8,946 nucleotides of DNA from JAAFHS01 sp031396505 (GCA_031396505.1 JANNKX010000158.1:1-8946), one strand, 5' to 3'; shown: positions 1-7,049, counted from the first letter of the stretch. Notes: generated by a model not told the origin, from the letters alone. Numbers and translations are program-made.

Positions 1-1620
1 CTCAATCGAGTCCGGCCCAAGCCTACGCACTTTATCCTCCTCATAAGCCTCGAAGTTGCCCTCGAACCATTCCACATGCGCGTCGCCTTCGAACGCGAGG
101 ATATGCGTGCACAGGCGGTCAAGGAAAAACCGGTCGTGCGAAATGATGATGGCGCAGCCGGCGAAGTCTTCGATCGCGGCTTCCAGCGCCTGCAACGTCT
201 CTACATCCAGATCGTTGGTCGGCTCGTCGAGCAACAGCACGTTGCCGCCTGACCGCAGGAGTTTGGCCATGTGCACGCGGTTACGCTCGCCCCCCGACAG
301 CAGGCCCACCTTTTTCTGCTGATCCGTGCCCTTGAAGTTGAAGGCACCGGTGTAGACGCGGCTGTTCATCGCCATATCGCCAAGCTGGATCACTTCAGAC
401 CCACCCGAGATTTCTTCCCAGACGTTCTTGGCGGGGTCCAGCGCATCACGCGACTGATCAACGTAGGATAGCTGTACGGTGGTGCCAAGGGTAATGGTGC
501 CCTCATCGGGCTGTTCAGACCCCGTAATCATGCGGAACAGGGTGGATTTGCCCGCACCATTGGGGCCGATGACGCCGACGATAGCACCGGGCGGGACGGT
601 GAAGGACAGATCTTCGATCAGCAGCTTGTCGCCCATGTGTTTTTTCAGGCCAACAACCTCGATCACCTTGCCGCCAAGGCGTTCGCCGTTAGGGATGATG
701 ATCTGGCTGGAGGACGCGCGTTCCAGCACGGATTGCCCGGCCATTTCGTTATAACGCGCCAGACGCGCCTTGCCCTTGGACTGGCGGGCCTTGGTGCCGG
801 AGCGGATCCATTCCAGTTCCTTTTCCAGAACCTTCTGTTTGGATTTGTCCTCGCGCGCCTCCTGGCTCATGCGTTTGGCTTTTTGTTCCAGCCAAGCGGA
901 ATAGTTGCCCTCGTAGGGAATGCCACGGCCACGGTCGAGTTCGAGAATCCACGAGGTGATGTCATCAAGGAAATAACGGTCGTGCGTGACGATCAGGATG
1001 GTGCCCTTGTAGGCCATCAGGTGCTTTTGCAGCCAGGCGATGGATTCGGCGTCCAAATGGTTTGTCGGCTCGTCCAGCAGCAACATATCGGGCGCTTCAA
1101 GCAGCAGTTTGCACAGGGCGACACGGCGGCGTTCGCCGCCTGACAGGGTTTCGACATCAGAATCATCGGGCGGGCAGCGCAGGGCATCCATGGCGACACC
1201 GACGGATGCCTCCAGCTCCCACAAATTACCGGCGTCGATCTGGTCTTGCAGGGCGGCCATTTCATCGGCGGTTTCGTCGGAATAGTTCATCGCAAGGTCG
1301 TTATAGCGTTCAAGGATCGCGGTCTGCTTGGCGACGCCGAGCATGACATTTTCTTTCGCTGTCAGCGCGGGGTCGAGGTAGGGTTCCTGCGCGAGGTAGC
1401 CGACTTTGGCCCCTTTGGCGGCCCATGCCTCACCCTTGAAATCGGTGTCCATGCCAGCCATGATCTTCAGCAGGGTGGATTTGCCCGACCCGTTCACGCC
1501 GACGACGCCGATCTTGACGCCGGGCAGAAAGTTCAGGTGGATATTTTCAAAGCATTTCTTGCCACCGGGATAGGTCTTTGACACGCCTTCCATGTGATAG
1601 ACGTACTGATAGCTGGCCAT
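1..1620 (-). CDS. ettA: EttA-type ABC-F ATPase, energy-dependent translational throttle protein (3' end cut by window)
   Basis: ABC-F protein with two ATP-binding cassettes in one chain and no membrane segment. EttA binds the ribosomal E site and gates entry into elongation according to ATP/ADP. Seen in the translation: cassette 1 has Walker A GVNGSGKST at residues 41-49, signature LSGGERRR and Walker B LLLDEPTNHLD. A charged linker follows (KSKQKVLEKELEWIRSG). Cassette 2 has GPNGAGKST, LSGGERNR, LLLDEPTNDLD and a final ISHDRFFLDRL. The stretch between Walker A and the signature of cassette 1 is long enough for the EttA arm. Start: ATG at 1620, with AAGGAA at 1627-1632 six bases upstream. 540 codons are present and the family is about 555 residues, so only the last 10-15 residues are missing at the left edge. 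It is divergent from the hydrolase gene across a 127-bp gap. The subfamily call rests on overall resemblance to EttA; Uup-type is the alternative but fits less well. Confidence 0.96.
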   Translation of the reverse strand, partial: MASYQYVYHMEGVSKTYPGGKKCFENIHLNFLPGVKIGVVGVNGSGKSTLLKIMAGMDTDFKGEAWAAKGAKVGYLAQEPYLDPALTAKENVMLGVAKQTAILERYNDLAMNYSDETADEMAALQDQIDAGNLWELEASVGVAMDALRCPPDDSDVETLSGGERRRVALCKLLLEAPDMLLLDEPTNHLDAESIAWLQKHLMAYKGTILIVTHDRYFLDDITSWILELDRGRGIPYEGNYSAWLEQKAKRMSQEAREDKSKQKVLEKELEWIRSGTKARQSKGKARLARYNEMAGQSVLERASSSQIIIPNGERLGGKVIEVVGLKKHMGDKLLIEDLSFTVPPGAIVGVIGPNGAGKSTLFRMITGSEQPDEGTITLGTTVQLSYVDQSRDALDPAKNVWEEISGGSEVIQLGDMAMNSRVYTGAFNFKGTDQQKKVGLLSGGERNRVHMAKLLRSGGNVLLLDEPTNDLDVETLQALEAAIEDFAGCAIIISHDRFFLDRLCTHILAFEGDAHVEWFEGNFEAYEEDKVRRLGPDSIE

Positions 1621-1747
1621 GGTGCGTTCCTTAAGCGTTGGGGGCAGGGCCTATCTACTGGCAAACCCAAAGCGCGGCAACGGGGGATGGTATACTTGAT
1701 TTTGTTACCTGTGCAGATGACAGTTGCGACAGCGCAAAGGGGGCGGG

Positions 1748-3049
1748 ATGCGGAAGGGTTGGCGGGATATGGCGCTGCTGCTGGCCTGTCTGCCGGTGAT
1801 GCTGGGCTGCGCAGGGCCGATCCGGCTGGCGCCTGCGCCGACGTTGTACCAGGTGGGCACGCCGTTTCCGGCGGCGGATGTGCCGCCCGCGTTCCGCACG
1901 GTTGATCCGCAAATCCTGTATCTGACGGATCGTGCGCCTGACATCGTGGATGGCAGGCTGGTGGGCTATAGTTTCGCGCGGTCGGACTCGATGGTGCTGG
2001 GGCAGGCGCGGGTGCGGTTCGGCGATCTGGGTGACTGGCCCGCGTTGGTGGCGCGCAGCCAGTCCGAAGCGACGCGCAGCCAGACTCTGGTGACAGAGGG
2101 TTACGCCGAGATCGTGCGCTTTCCGGCCACGCCGCTGCCGGTGCAGGAGGTTGGCGATACGACTGTGATCGACCCGGCACAGGCAAGTGCCTATGCACAA
2201 CAGATGGGCGCGATGCAGCAGGCGGTGGCAGCACAACTTGCGCTGTCGCCGCGCAAAGAAATCATCGTTTATGTACATGGTTTTAACAACAGTCTGGAGG
2301 ATGGTCTGACGACGACGGCAAGCCTGTGGCACTATGCCGGGCGCATCGGGGTGCCGATCAGCTATTCCTGGCCTGCGGGCAATCCGGGGCTGACGGCCTA
2401 TTTCAAGGACAGCGAGTCGGGCGAATTTTCGACCTATCACTTCAAGGAATTCCTGCGGGCCGTCGCGGGTATTGCGGATGTGGAGCGGATCAAGATCGTG
2501 GCGCATTCACGCGGGGCGGACCTTGTAATGACGGGGCTGCGTGAAATGGTGATCTTTGAACGCGGGGCGGGGCGTGATCCACGCCAAAGCCTGAAGATCG
2601 ACACGCTGATCCTTGCCGCACCCGATCTGGATTTCGGGGTGGTGCAGCAGCGGCTGGTGGCCGAGGCGACGGTGGCATCGGTCCGGCAGGTGACGGTTTA
2701 CCTGAACCCGCGTGACGGGGCCCTGGGCCTTGCGCAGTTTCTGACATCGGGGATCAGGGTGGGGCGGCTTGCGCCGGATGATTTCACCGATCAGGAATGG
2801 CGGCGCATGGGTGTTTTGGGCAATGTGCATTTTGTGGATGTCGAGGCGGCGGGCGGGAAGCTGGGTCATGGCTATTTCCGCGATAATCCTGCGGTGTTGT
2901 CCGATATCATCCTGACCCTGCGCACCGGCGAGATGCCGGGAACGCAAGCGCGCCCGCTGGAGCGGGTACGGGGCAATTTCTGGAGCCTGCACAGCAATTA
3001 TCCGGGGCCGCGGATCGTGACCGAGGTCAAACGCGGCGGGGATCGGTAG
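1748..3049 (+). CDS. Predicted lipoprotein, alpha/beta hydrolase of the DUF900 (COG4782) type
   Basis: 433 residues. The N-terminus is a positively charged n-region, a hydrophobic stretch (MALLLACLPVMLG) and Cys21, consistent with a lipoprotein signal (lipobox MLGC), so the product is probably anchored in the envelope. The fold-defining signatures of DUF900 hydrolases are visible: IIVYVHGFNN with the oxyanion-side His177-Gly178, a nucleophile elbow VAHSRG with Ser254, APDLD with Asp293 or Asp295 as candidate acid, and GHGYF with His374 as candidate base. The elbow is AHSRG rather than the classical GxSxG. The substrate is unknown; esterase or lipase activity is only inferred from the fold. 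Start: ATG 1748 was chosen over an in-frame TTG at 1724 and ATG at 1769 because AAAGGGGG (about 1736-1743) lies just upstream and the lipoprotein signal begins properly. It is followed 1 nt after the stop by the two-hairpin repeat, and converges on the RT gene. Confidence 0.85.
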   Translation: MRKGWRDMALLLACLPVMLGCAGPIRLAPAPTLYQVGTPFPAADVPPAFRTVDPQILYLTDRAPDIVDGRLVGYSFARSDSMVLGQARVRFGDLGDWPALVARSQSEATRSQTLVTEGYAEIVRFPATPLPVQEVGDTTVIDPAQASAYAQQMGAMQQAVAAQLALSPRKEIIVYVHGFNNSLEDGLTTTASLWHYAGRIGVPISYSWPAGNPGLTAYFKDSESGEFSTYHFKEFLRAVAGIADVERIKIVAHSRGADLVMTGLREMVIFERGAGRDPRQSLKIDTLILAAPDLDFGVVQQRLVAEATVASVRQVTVYLNPRDGALGLAQFLTSGIRVGRLAPDDFTDQEWRRMGVLGNVHFVDVEAAGGKLGHGYFRDNPAVLSDIILTLRTGEMPGTQARPLERVRGNFWSLHSNYPGPRIVTEVKRGGDR

Positions 3050-3050
3050 C

Positions 3051-3161
3051 GCGTGTCGTGCGCAATCGGGTTCAGTCGATCGCACACGACACGCAACACA
3101 ATCCACGGCTTGCATGTCTTGGATCACCTTCAATCTGAATCAGATTGTAGGTGATCCGCCC
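3051..3161. repeat. Two-hairpin intergenic repeat, copy 1
   Basis: Two adjacent inverted repeats. Hairpin 1 (3051-3094, 44 nt) has arms GCGTGTCGTG and CACGACACGC, extended inward by GC and ATCG matches, around a GGTTCAG loop. Its two internal mismatches become G-U pairs in RNA from the minus strand. Hairpin 2 (3121-3157, 37 nt) has arms beginning GGATCACC and ending GGTGATCC, a stem of about 15 bp with one mismatch. The same arrangement recurs at 6876-6985, with hairpins of identical length. This copy lies between convergent genes (hydrolase + and RT -), so it could act as a bidirectional terminator, although neither hairpin is followed by a T run. Hairpin 2 overlaps the last codons of the RT gene. 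Confidence 0.85.
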
Positions 3162-4497
3162 GAGGGCCTTGGGGGGTACGAAGGGCATCGGCCAGGGCAT
3201 TGCGCAGGCGGTGCCCGCGCAGGGGGTGTACCTGTTCGACCCATGCAACGCGGCCTGACAGGGCGGCAACAAAGGCCGGATCGCTGCGGCGCGGATCATC
3301 CGGGCGGGCAAGATGGTGGATCGTGGCCTTCAGGCGGTCATAAGTTGCGCGCGCAATATTGACGTGTTGGTTCACGGTCAGCCCGGTGACGACCTGACGG
3401 GCGTGCGCGGGCATGACACGGGTTTTGGTGGGGTTGGGGCGAAAACCGGCATCGGCAGTGATCTGGGGCACGGCGCGCAGCAGCAAAGGCGCGATGCGGG
3501 CGTCGCCCGAAAACGTCAGGTCATCGGCATAGCGGGTGTAGGTGGCACCGCAGGCGCGGGCAAGGCCGGACAGGCGACGGTCAAGATGCAGGGCGCACAG
3601 GTTTGCCAGCGCAGGCGACGTCGGCGCGCCTTGGGGCAGATGGCGCGATGACAGGGCATCGGCGGCGACAAGATCGGGTGTGCGCAAGACAGATCGGGGC
3701 GTCACGGTGGTGGTCAACCCGGCCAGATGCATGGCTGTGGCGCGCGGATAGCCCAGTGCGCGAAACAGGCTGTAGATGCGCACAAACGGGATATTGGCAA
3801 AGAAATCGGCCAGATCAAAGGCGATGACCACGGCTTCGCCCGCGTGGCGCGCGGCCCCTTGTATGGCATTGCGGCCGGGAACAAAGCCGCAGGCGGCGGG
3901 ATGCACGGGAACATGGGCGAGCAAGCCATGCAGGATGTGGCGTTGCAGGCGTTTCAACAGGGGTTTGGGTTCTTCGATCAGGCGCAACTGGCCGTTGGAT
4001 TTGGGGATCAGGTGGTGATGGTAATGCGGCCCGAACGGATCATCCGACAGGGCCGACAGGGCACGCAGGTCGGCAAAGCGGGTCAGTTGGCCGTCGGGCA
4101 GCGCGAGCCAGTCTTGCAGATCGGGCGGCACATGCAACGCGGGCAATGCGGCAAAACACGGGGCCGGGCGAAACACCGGTTGCGTCAGCACAAGGGCGGG
4201 GCGCGTGCCGGTCTTGCGCGCAAATTCCGTCAGACGGTCGGCGCTGACGGTATTGTGCAGGGCCGCCGCAATGCGGTTGCGGTCGGGGGCCGCAGGGCCG
4301 GGAAACGCGGCGATCAGACGGCGGGTCATTGGTTGCGCAAGGCGGGCAAGTGTGGCGGGCAACCGCGCCTGCAGGTGCGCCATCAGGGCCGCAGGGTGCC
4401 ACGCCTGCTGTTCCAGCGACGTGGCCAGCGGCAGCAGCACATCGCGTTTGGTGGGCAGGTCAGGCAAGACGCGGCGCAACCTTTCGTTGTCCTGCAT
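3130..4497 (-). CDS. Retron-type reverse transcriptase (RNA-directed DNA polymerase) with N-terminal extension
   Basis: 455 residues from ATG 4497. RT motifs appear in order. RT1: HLIPKSNGQLRLIEEPK, then LLKRLQRHIL. Then GFVPGR. Motif A: AFDLADFF with catalytic Asp228. Then LPQGAPTSP at about 287-295. Catalytic YADD: Tyr323-Asp326, in the context TRYADDLTFSG. RT6: NPTKTRV. The retron region-Y triplet VTG is at 370-372, followed by LTVN. Region X (NAxxH in retrons) appears only as GAARH at 214-218. No maturase, endonuclease or integrase domain is visible. About 160 residues before RT1 are unassigned; long N-terminal extensions are known in some retron RTs such as the myxobacterial ones. Start: ATG 4497 was preferred over ATG 4530 and TTG 4554 because strong G/C third-position bias begins there; no candidate has a good ribosome-binding site. 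Divergent from nadD. The C-terminus (RADHLQSDSD) is encoded by a repeat. Native retron function is inferred, not shown. Confidence 0.93.
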   Translation of the reverse strand: MQDNERLRRVLPDLPTKRDVLLPLATSLEQQAWHPAALMAHLQARLPATLARLAQPMTRRLIAAFPGPAAPDRNRIAAALHNTVSADRLTEFARKTGTRPALVLTQPVFRPAPCFAALPALHVPPDLQDWLALPDGQLTRFADLRALSALSDDPFGPHYHHHLIPKSNGQLRLIEEPKPLLKRLQRHILHGLLAHVPVHPAACGFVPGRNAIQGAARHAGEAVVIAFDLADFFANIPFVRIYSLFRALGYPRATAMHLAGLTTTVTPRSVLRTPDLVAADALSSRHLPQGAPTSPALANLCALHLDRRLSGLARACGATYTRYADDLTFSGDARIAPLLLRAVPQITADAGFRPNPTKTRVMPAHARQVVTGLTVNQHVNIARATYDRLKATIHHLARPDDPRRSDPAFVAALSGRVAWVEQVHPLRGHRLRNALADALRTPQGPRADHLQSDSD

Positions 4498-4532
4498 GCC
4501 ACGCGCTGGGTGAAGCCCAGGCACTGGCATGC
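4494..4532. other. Perfect-armed hairpin overlapping the RT start
   Basis: Arms GCATGCCA (4494-4501) and TGGCATGC (4525-4532) are exact inverted repeats. Inside them, CTGGG (4506-4510) pairs with CCCAG (4516-4520) around a TGAAG loop, with a 4x4 internal loop between the two stems. Both in-frame ATG candidates for the RT (4497 and 4530, minus strand) lie in the outer arms, so the hairpin could sequester the start or be the 3' part of an upstream RNA. It has no T run, so terminator function is unlikely. Confidence 0.6.
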
Positions 4533-4549
4533 GTCGGATGTCACAGCTT

Positions 4550-4680
4550 TGCAATTACGGCAGGGGAAGCCCCGGCCAGCCAGTTTCCCGGCAGTCTTGC
4601 GCCACGTCTTGCAGGGCAGACTGAACAAGACAGCGGCACAGGTCAACCACATCGCGGACCTTGCGCCAAATCCGATTGCA
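4550..4680 (-). ncRNA. Candidate retron-like structured RNA upstream of the RT (tentative)
   Basis: Retron RTs are normally preceded by an msr-msd RNA whose ends pair (a1/a2). In the 228 bp upstream of the RT, the minus-strand 5' segment TGCAATCGG (plus 4672-4680) can pair with CCG-TA-ATTGCA (plus 4550-4560). That gives 9 pairs with a two-base bulge, closing a region of about 130 nt. Inside are a stem GTCTTG/CAAGAC (4606-4611 with 4626-4631) extended by GCC/GGC, and a tight GGGG-AAG-CCCC hairpin (4563-4573). The position and a closing stem are what a retron would need. However, the stems are short, GC-rich sequence folds easily, and I could not identify a branching G or an msd unambiguously. 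This is inference. Confidence 0.25.
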
Positions 4681-4714
4681 GTGCCGGGGCGGTTCGGATT
4701 GAGTGCCGGGTGAC

Positions 4715-4719
4715 AGGAG
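4715..4719 (+). promoter_or_regulatory. Shine-Dalgarno site fixing the nadD start
   Basis: AGGAG six bases before ATG 4726. It supports this start over the internal ATG at 4759 (residue 12), which lies just before the conserved core and has no comparable site. Confidence 0.8.
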
Positions 4720-4725
4720 TATCTG

Positions 4726-5331
4726 ATGCGCCAAGGCTTTCCCCCGGCAACACGCGGCATGGTCATTGGCCTGTTGGGCGGATCGTTTGATCCCGCACAT
4801 GGCGGGCATGCCCATATCACGCGTGAGGCGATCAAGCGGATGCGGCTGGACCGGGTCTGGTGGCTGATCTCGCCCGGCAATCCGCTCAAGGTACGGCAAC
4901 CGGCCCCGATGGCGCAGCGTCTGGCACAGGCGCGGCGCGTGATGGATGATCCGCGCGTGGTGGTCAGTGATCTGGAGGTGCGGCTTGGCACGCGGTTCAC
5001 GGCCCAGACGATCACGCGGTTGCAGGCGATGTATCCGGGCGTGCGCTTTGTCTGGCTGATGGGGGCGGATAATCTGGTGGGGTTTCACCACTGGGAACGC
5101 TGGCGCGATATCTTGCGCAGCCTGCCCGTTGGTGTGCTGGCGCGGCCCGGTTCGGGGGTGGCGGCGCGACTATCGGTGGCGGCGCGCGCGTTTCGCGTGC
5201 ACCGTGTGGCGCGCGGCGAAGGCATTGGCAGCCGTGCCGCACCCGCGTGGTGTTTCGTGAACCTGCCGCTGGATGCGTCATCATCAACGGCGATCCGGGC
5301 GCAGGGCGGGTGGACACGCGCGGATAAGTGA
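4726..5331 (+). CDS. nadD: Nicotinate-nucleotide adenylyltransferase
   Basis: Converts nicotinate mononucleotide and ATP to deamido-NAD and pyrophosphate, the penultimate step of NAD synthesis, in the cytoplasm. 201 residues, a normal length. The nucleotidyltransferase signature GGSFDPAHGGH spans residues 18-28, with the (T/H)xGH histidines. The substrate-side segment LMGADNLVGFHHW is at 111-123, and the C-terminal SSSTAIR (185-191) matches the ISSTxIR ATP-binding motif. Start ATG 4726 is set by AGGAG at 4715-4719; this leaves an 11-residue leader before the beta-1 strand. It is followed 70 bp later by a same-strand D-Ala-D-Ala carboxypeptidase gene, so the two may be co-transcribed. Its promoter must lie in the 228-bp region shared with the divergent RT; I saw no convincing -35/-10 pair there. 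Confidence 0.97.
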   Translation: MRQGFPPATRGMVIGLLGGSFDPAHGGHAHITREAIKRMRLDRVWWLISPGNPLKVRQPAPMAQRLAQARRVMDDPRVVVSDLEVRLGTRFTAQTITRLQAMYPGVRFVWLMGADNLVGFHHWERWRDILRSLPVGVLARPGSGVAARLSVAARAFRVHRVARGEGIGSRAAPAWCFVNLPLDASSSTAIRAQGGWTRADK

Positions 5332-5401
5332 CCCTGCGTGCCTTGCGTCGGGGCCACCGCACGGGTTAATTGGCGGCACGGGCGTTGGGGGCATCACGGA
5401 T

Positions 5402-6874
5402 ATGCAAAGGCTGTCGCGCAGGGCGGTTTTGGGCGGGCTGCTGTCGGCGGTCGCAAGCCCTGCCTTTGCCGAGGGGCCCACAACATCGTTGTTTCCCGTC
5501 CGGCGCGGCGCGCGCCCGCGCGTGGCACAGGCGGCTGTGGCGCAACTGATTGCCGAGGCGCGGCTGACGGGCATTGTGACCTATGTGCTGGCCGATGCGG
5601 ATACCGGTGCTGTGCTGGAAGAAGACGGCGCGGAAATCCCTGTGCCACCCGCGAGCGTGACCAAGATGATCACCTCGCTTTATGCGCTGGAACATCTGGG
5701 GCCGGATTACCGCTTTGCCACGCGGGTTCTGGCGACCGGGCCGCTGGTTGAGGGGCGCATCACGGGCGATCTGATCCTTGCTGGCGGCGGTGATCCGACC
5801 TTTGATACCGACCGCATGGCGGATCTGGTGGCGCGCTTGGCCGCGATCGGGGTCAGGGGTGTGACGGGGCGGTTCGTTGTTTGTGCAGGCGCGCTGCCGA
5901 CCCTTGCGGTGATCGACCCGCTGCAACCCGATTACGTGGGCTATAATCCGGCTGTGGCGGGGTTGAACCTGAATTTCAACCGCGTGCATTTCAGCTGGCG
6001 ACGGCAGGGCGCGGATTACACGCTGGATATGGATGCGCGCGGGGCGCGGCTGATCCCGCCGGTGCGGATGGCGACGATGGCCGTGGTCGACCGCGACGTC
6101 CCGCTGTTTGACTATGCGCCGGGCGATGGCACCGATCGCTGGTCCGTGGCGCGCGGTGCCCTGGGGCGCGAGGGCAGCCGCTGGATGCCGGTGCGCCACC
6201 CGGCCCCCTATGCCGCAGAGGTGTTCGGCTGGCTGGCGCGCGCGCAAGGGATCGATCTGCCCGCGCCCGTGTTCAGTGACACGGTGCCGCCCGCGCGCAT
6301 GCTGGTGCAGGATGCGGCGGGGCCGCTGACCGATGTGCTGGCCGACATGCTGAAATTTTCCACGAACCTGACGGCAGAAGTGGTGGGCCTGACCACATCA
6401 GGGCGCCCCAGCCTTGCGCATAGCGCTGCGGCGATGACCGCCTGGACCAAGGCGCGTCTGGGCATGACCTCGCAGTTTGGCGATCATTCGGGGCTTGGCA
6501 GTTACGCGCATACCACGGCAGGCGATATGGTGCGCGCGCTGACGGGGGCAAAGACATTGGCGCAGGGCGCGCGGCTTCCGGGCATCTTGCGCGATGTCGG
6601 CATGAAGGATGACCGGGGCCGCGTGATCGACGGGCACCCGGTGCAGGTGCGCGCGAAAAGTGGCACGTTGAACTTTGTGTCGGGCCTTGCGGGGTTCATC
6701 TCGCCACCCGGCGGGCGGCGCCTTGCCTTTGCCGTTTATGCCGCCGACGTGCCGCGCCGCGATGCGCTGACGCTGGCTGCGCGTGAAGACCCCGAGGGCG
6801 GCGAGGCGTGGACAAAACGCGCGCGCGTGCTGCACGGCCGGCTGATTACGCGCTGGGCGGGGCTGTACGGCTAA
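5402..6874 (+). CDS. dacB: D-alanyl-D-alanine carboxypeptidase/endopeptidase, PBP4 type (peptidase family S13)
   Basis: 490 residues, close to the family size (E. coli PBP4 477). Periplasmic serine peptidase that removes the terminal D-Ala from muropeptides and/or cleaves D-Ala-DAP cross-links. The three penicillin-binding motifs are visible: SVTK (Ser85 nucleophile, Lys88), STN (Ser320, Asn322) and KSG (Lys419-Gly421). The distance of about 235 residues between the first two motifs reflects the large inserted domains of class C PBPs. The N-terminus LSRRAVLGGLLSAVASPAFA is a signal peptide with a twin arginine, suggesting Tat rather than Sec export, probably cut after AFA. Start ATG 5402 was chosen because it begins this signal. 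The frame stays open further upstream into nadD, but I see no in-frame ATG between the nadD end and 5402. The only ribosome-binding candidate is a weak GGGGG at 5387-5391. Copy 2 of the repeat begins 1 nt after its stop. Confidence 0.95.
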   Translation: MQRLSRRAVLGGLLSAVASPAFAEGPTTSLFPVRRGARPRVAQAAVAQLIAEARLTGIVTYVLADADTGAVLEEDGAEIPVPPASVTKMITSLYALEHLGPDYRFATRVLATGPLVEGRITGDLILAGGGDPTFDTDRMADLVARLAAIGVRGVTGRFVVCAGALPTLAVIDPLQPDYVGYNPAVAGLNLNFNRVHFSWRRQGADYTLDMDARGARLIPPVRMATMAVVDRDVPLFDYAPGDGTDRWSVARGALGREGSRWMPVRHPAPYAAEVFGWLARAQGIDLPAPVFSDTVPPARMLVQDAAGPLTDVLADMLKFSTNLTAEVVGLTTSGRPSLAHSAAAMTAWTKARLGMTSQFGDHSGLGSYAHTTAGDMVRALTGAKTLAQGARLPGILRDVGMKDDRGRVIDGHPVQVRAKSGTLNFVSGLAGFISPPGGRRLAFAVYAADVPRRDALTLAAREDPEGGEAWTKRARVLHGRLITRWAGLYG

Positions 6875-6875
6875 A

Positions 6876-6985
6876 GCGTGTCGTGCTTAATTGGGTTCAG
6901 CCGATTGCGCATGACACGCAACATGCAAAGGTGGTTCTTATCTTGGATCATCTTCAATCTGAACCCGGTTTAAGATGATCCGCCC
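6876..6985. repeat. Two-hairpin intergenic repeat, copy 2
   Basis: Homologous to 3051-3161. Hairpin 1 (6876-6919, 44 nt) matches copy 1 at 37 of 44 positions by hand count. Hairpin 2 (6945-6981, 37 nt, arms GGATCATCTT and AAGATGATCC) matches at 30 of 37. The spacers are 25 and 26 nt. Several differences keep pairing through G-U wobbles. Both copies sit 1 nt after a stop codon on the plus strand and are in the same orientation. The apical part of hairpin 2 contains CTGAACCC, the exact complement of GGGTTCAG in the hairpin 1 loop. The function is unknown; a post-transcriptional terminator or stabiliser, or a REP/MITE-like element, are the options. Confidence 0.85.
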
Positions 6986-7017
6986 TAAGGCAGGGGGGCG
7001 ACACTGCGCGATCCGTC

Positions 7018-7049
7018 GCAGGCGGCAAGCCACAGGAATTGCCGCCTGC
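7018..7049. other. Perfect 11-bp hairpin in the leader of the small membrane protein gene
   Basis: GCAGGCGGCAA (7018-7028) is an exact inverted repeat of TTGCCGCCTGC (7039-7049), with a 10-nt loop. There is no T run on either side, so it is not a typical intrinsic terminator. It lies about 100 bp before the next start codon and could be a leader structure or a remnant of the neighbouring repeat cluster. Confidence 0.6.

Noticed and set aside
1691..1696. TATACT as a -10 box for the hydrolase gene
   Set aside because: No acceptable -35 hexamer at 16-18 bp upstream, and a single hexamer match is weak evidence.
1655..2506. Minus-strand open frame opposite the DUF900 hydrolase
   Set aside because: Rich in His and Arg, as expected for a shadow frame of a GC-rich gene; the plus strand carries the hydrolase motifs.
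3727..4713. Long plus-strand open frame antisense to the RT, ending in front of nadD
   Set aside because: Its composition is that of the complementary strand of a GC-rich gene, there is no recognisable domain, and the opposite strand holds clear RT motifs.
4555..5091. Minus-strand open frame upstream of the RT, overlapping nadD
   Set aside because: Most of it is antisense to nadD. The last 34 codons (ending GWPGLPLP) have only moderate third-position bias, no ribosome-binding site and no recognisable family. A small upstream peptide cannot be excluded but is not supported.
5366..6247. Minus-strand open frame opposite dacB
   Set aside because: Shadow frame; dacB has all three penicillin-binding motifs on the other strand.
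3051..6985. A composite transposon bounded by the two repeats
   Set aside because: The enclosed nadD and dacB are chromosomal housekeeping genes, no transposase is present, and no target-site duplication was seen. Dispersed repeats at gene ends explain the pattern better.
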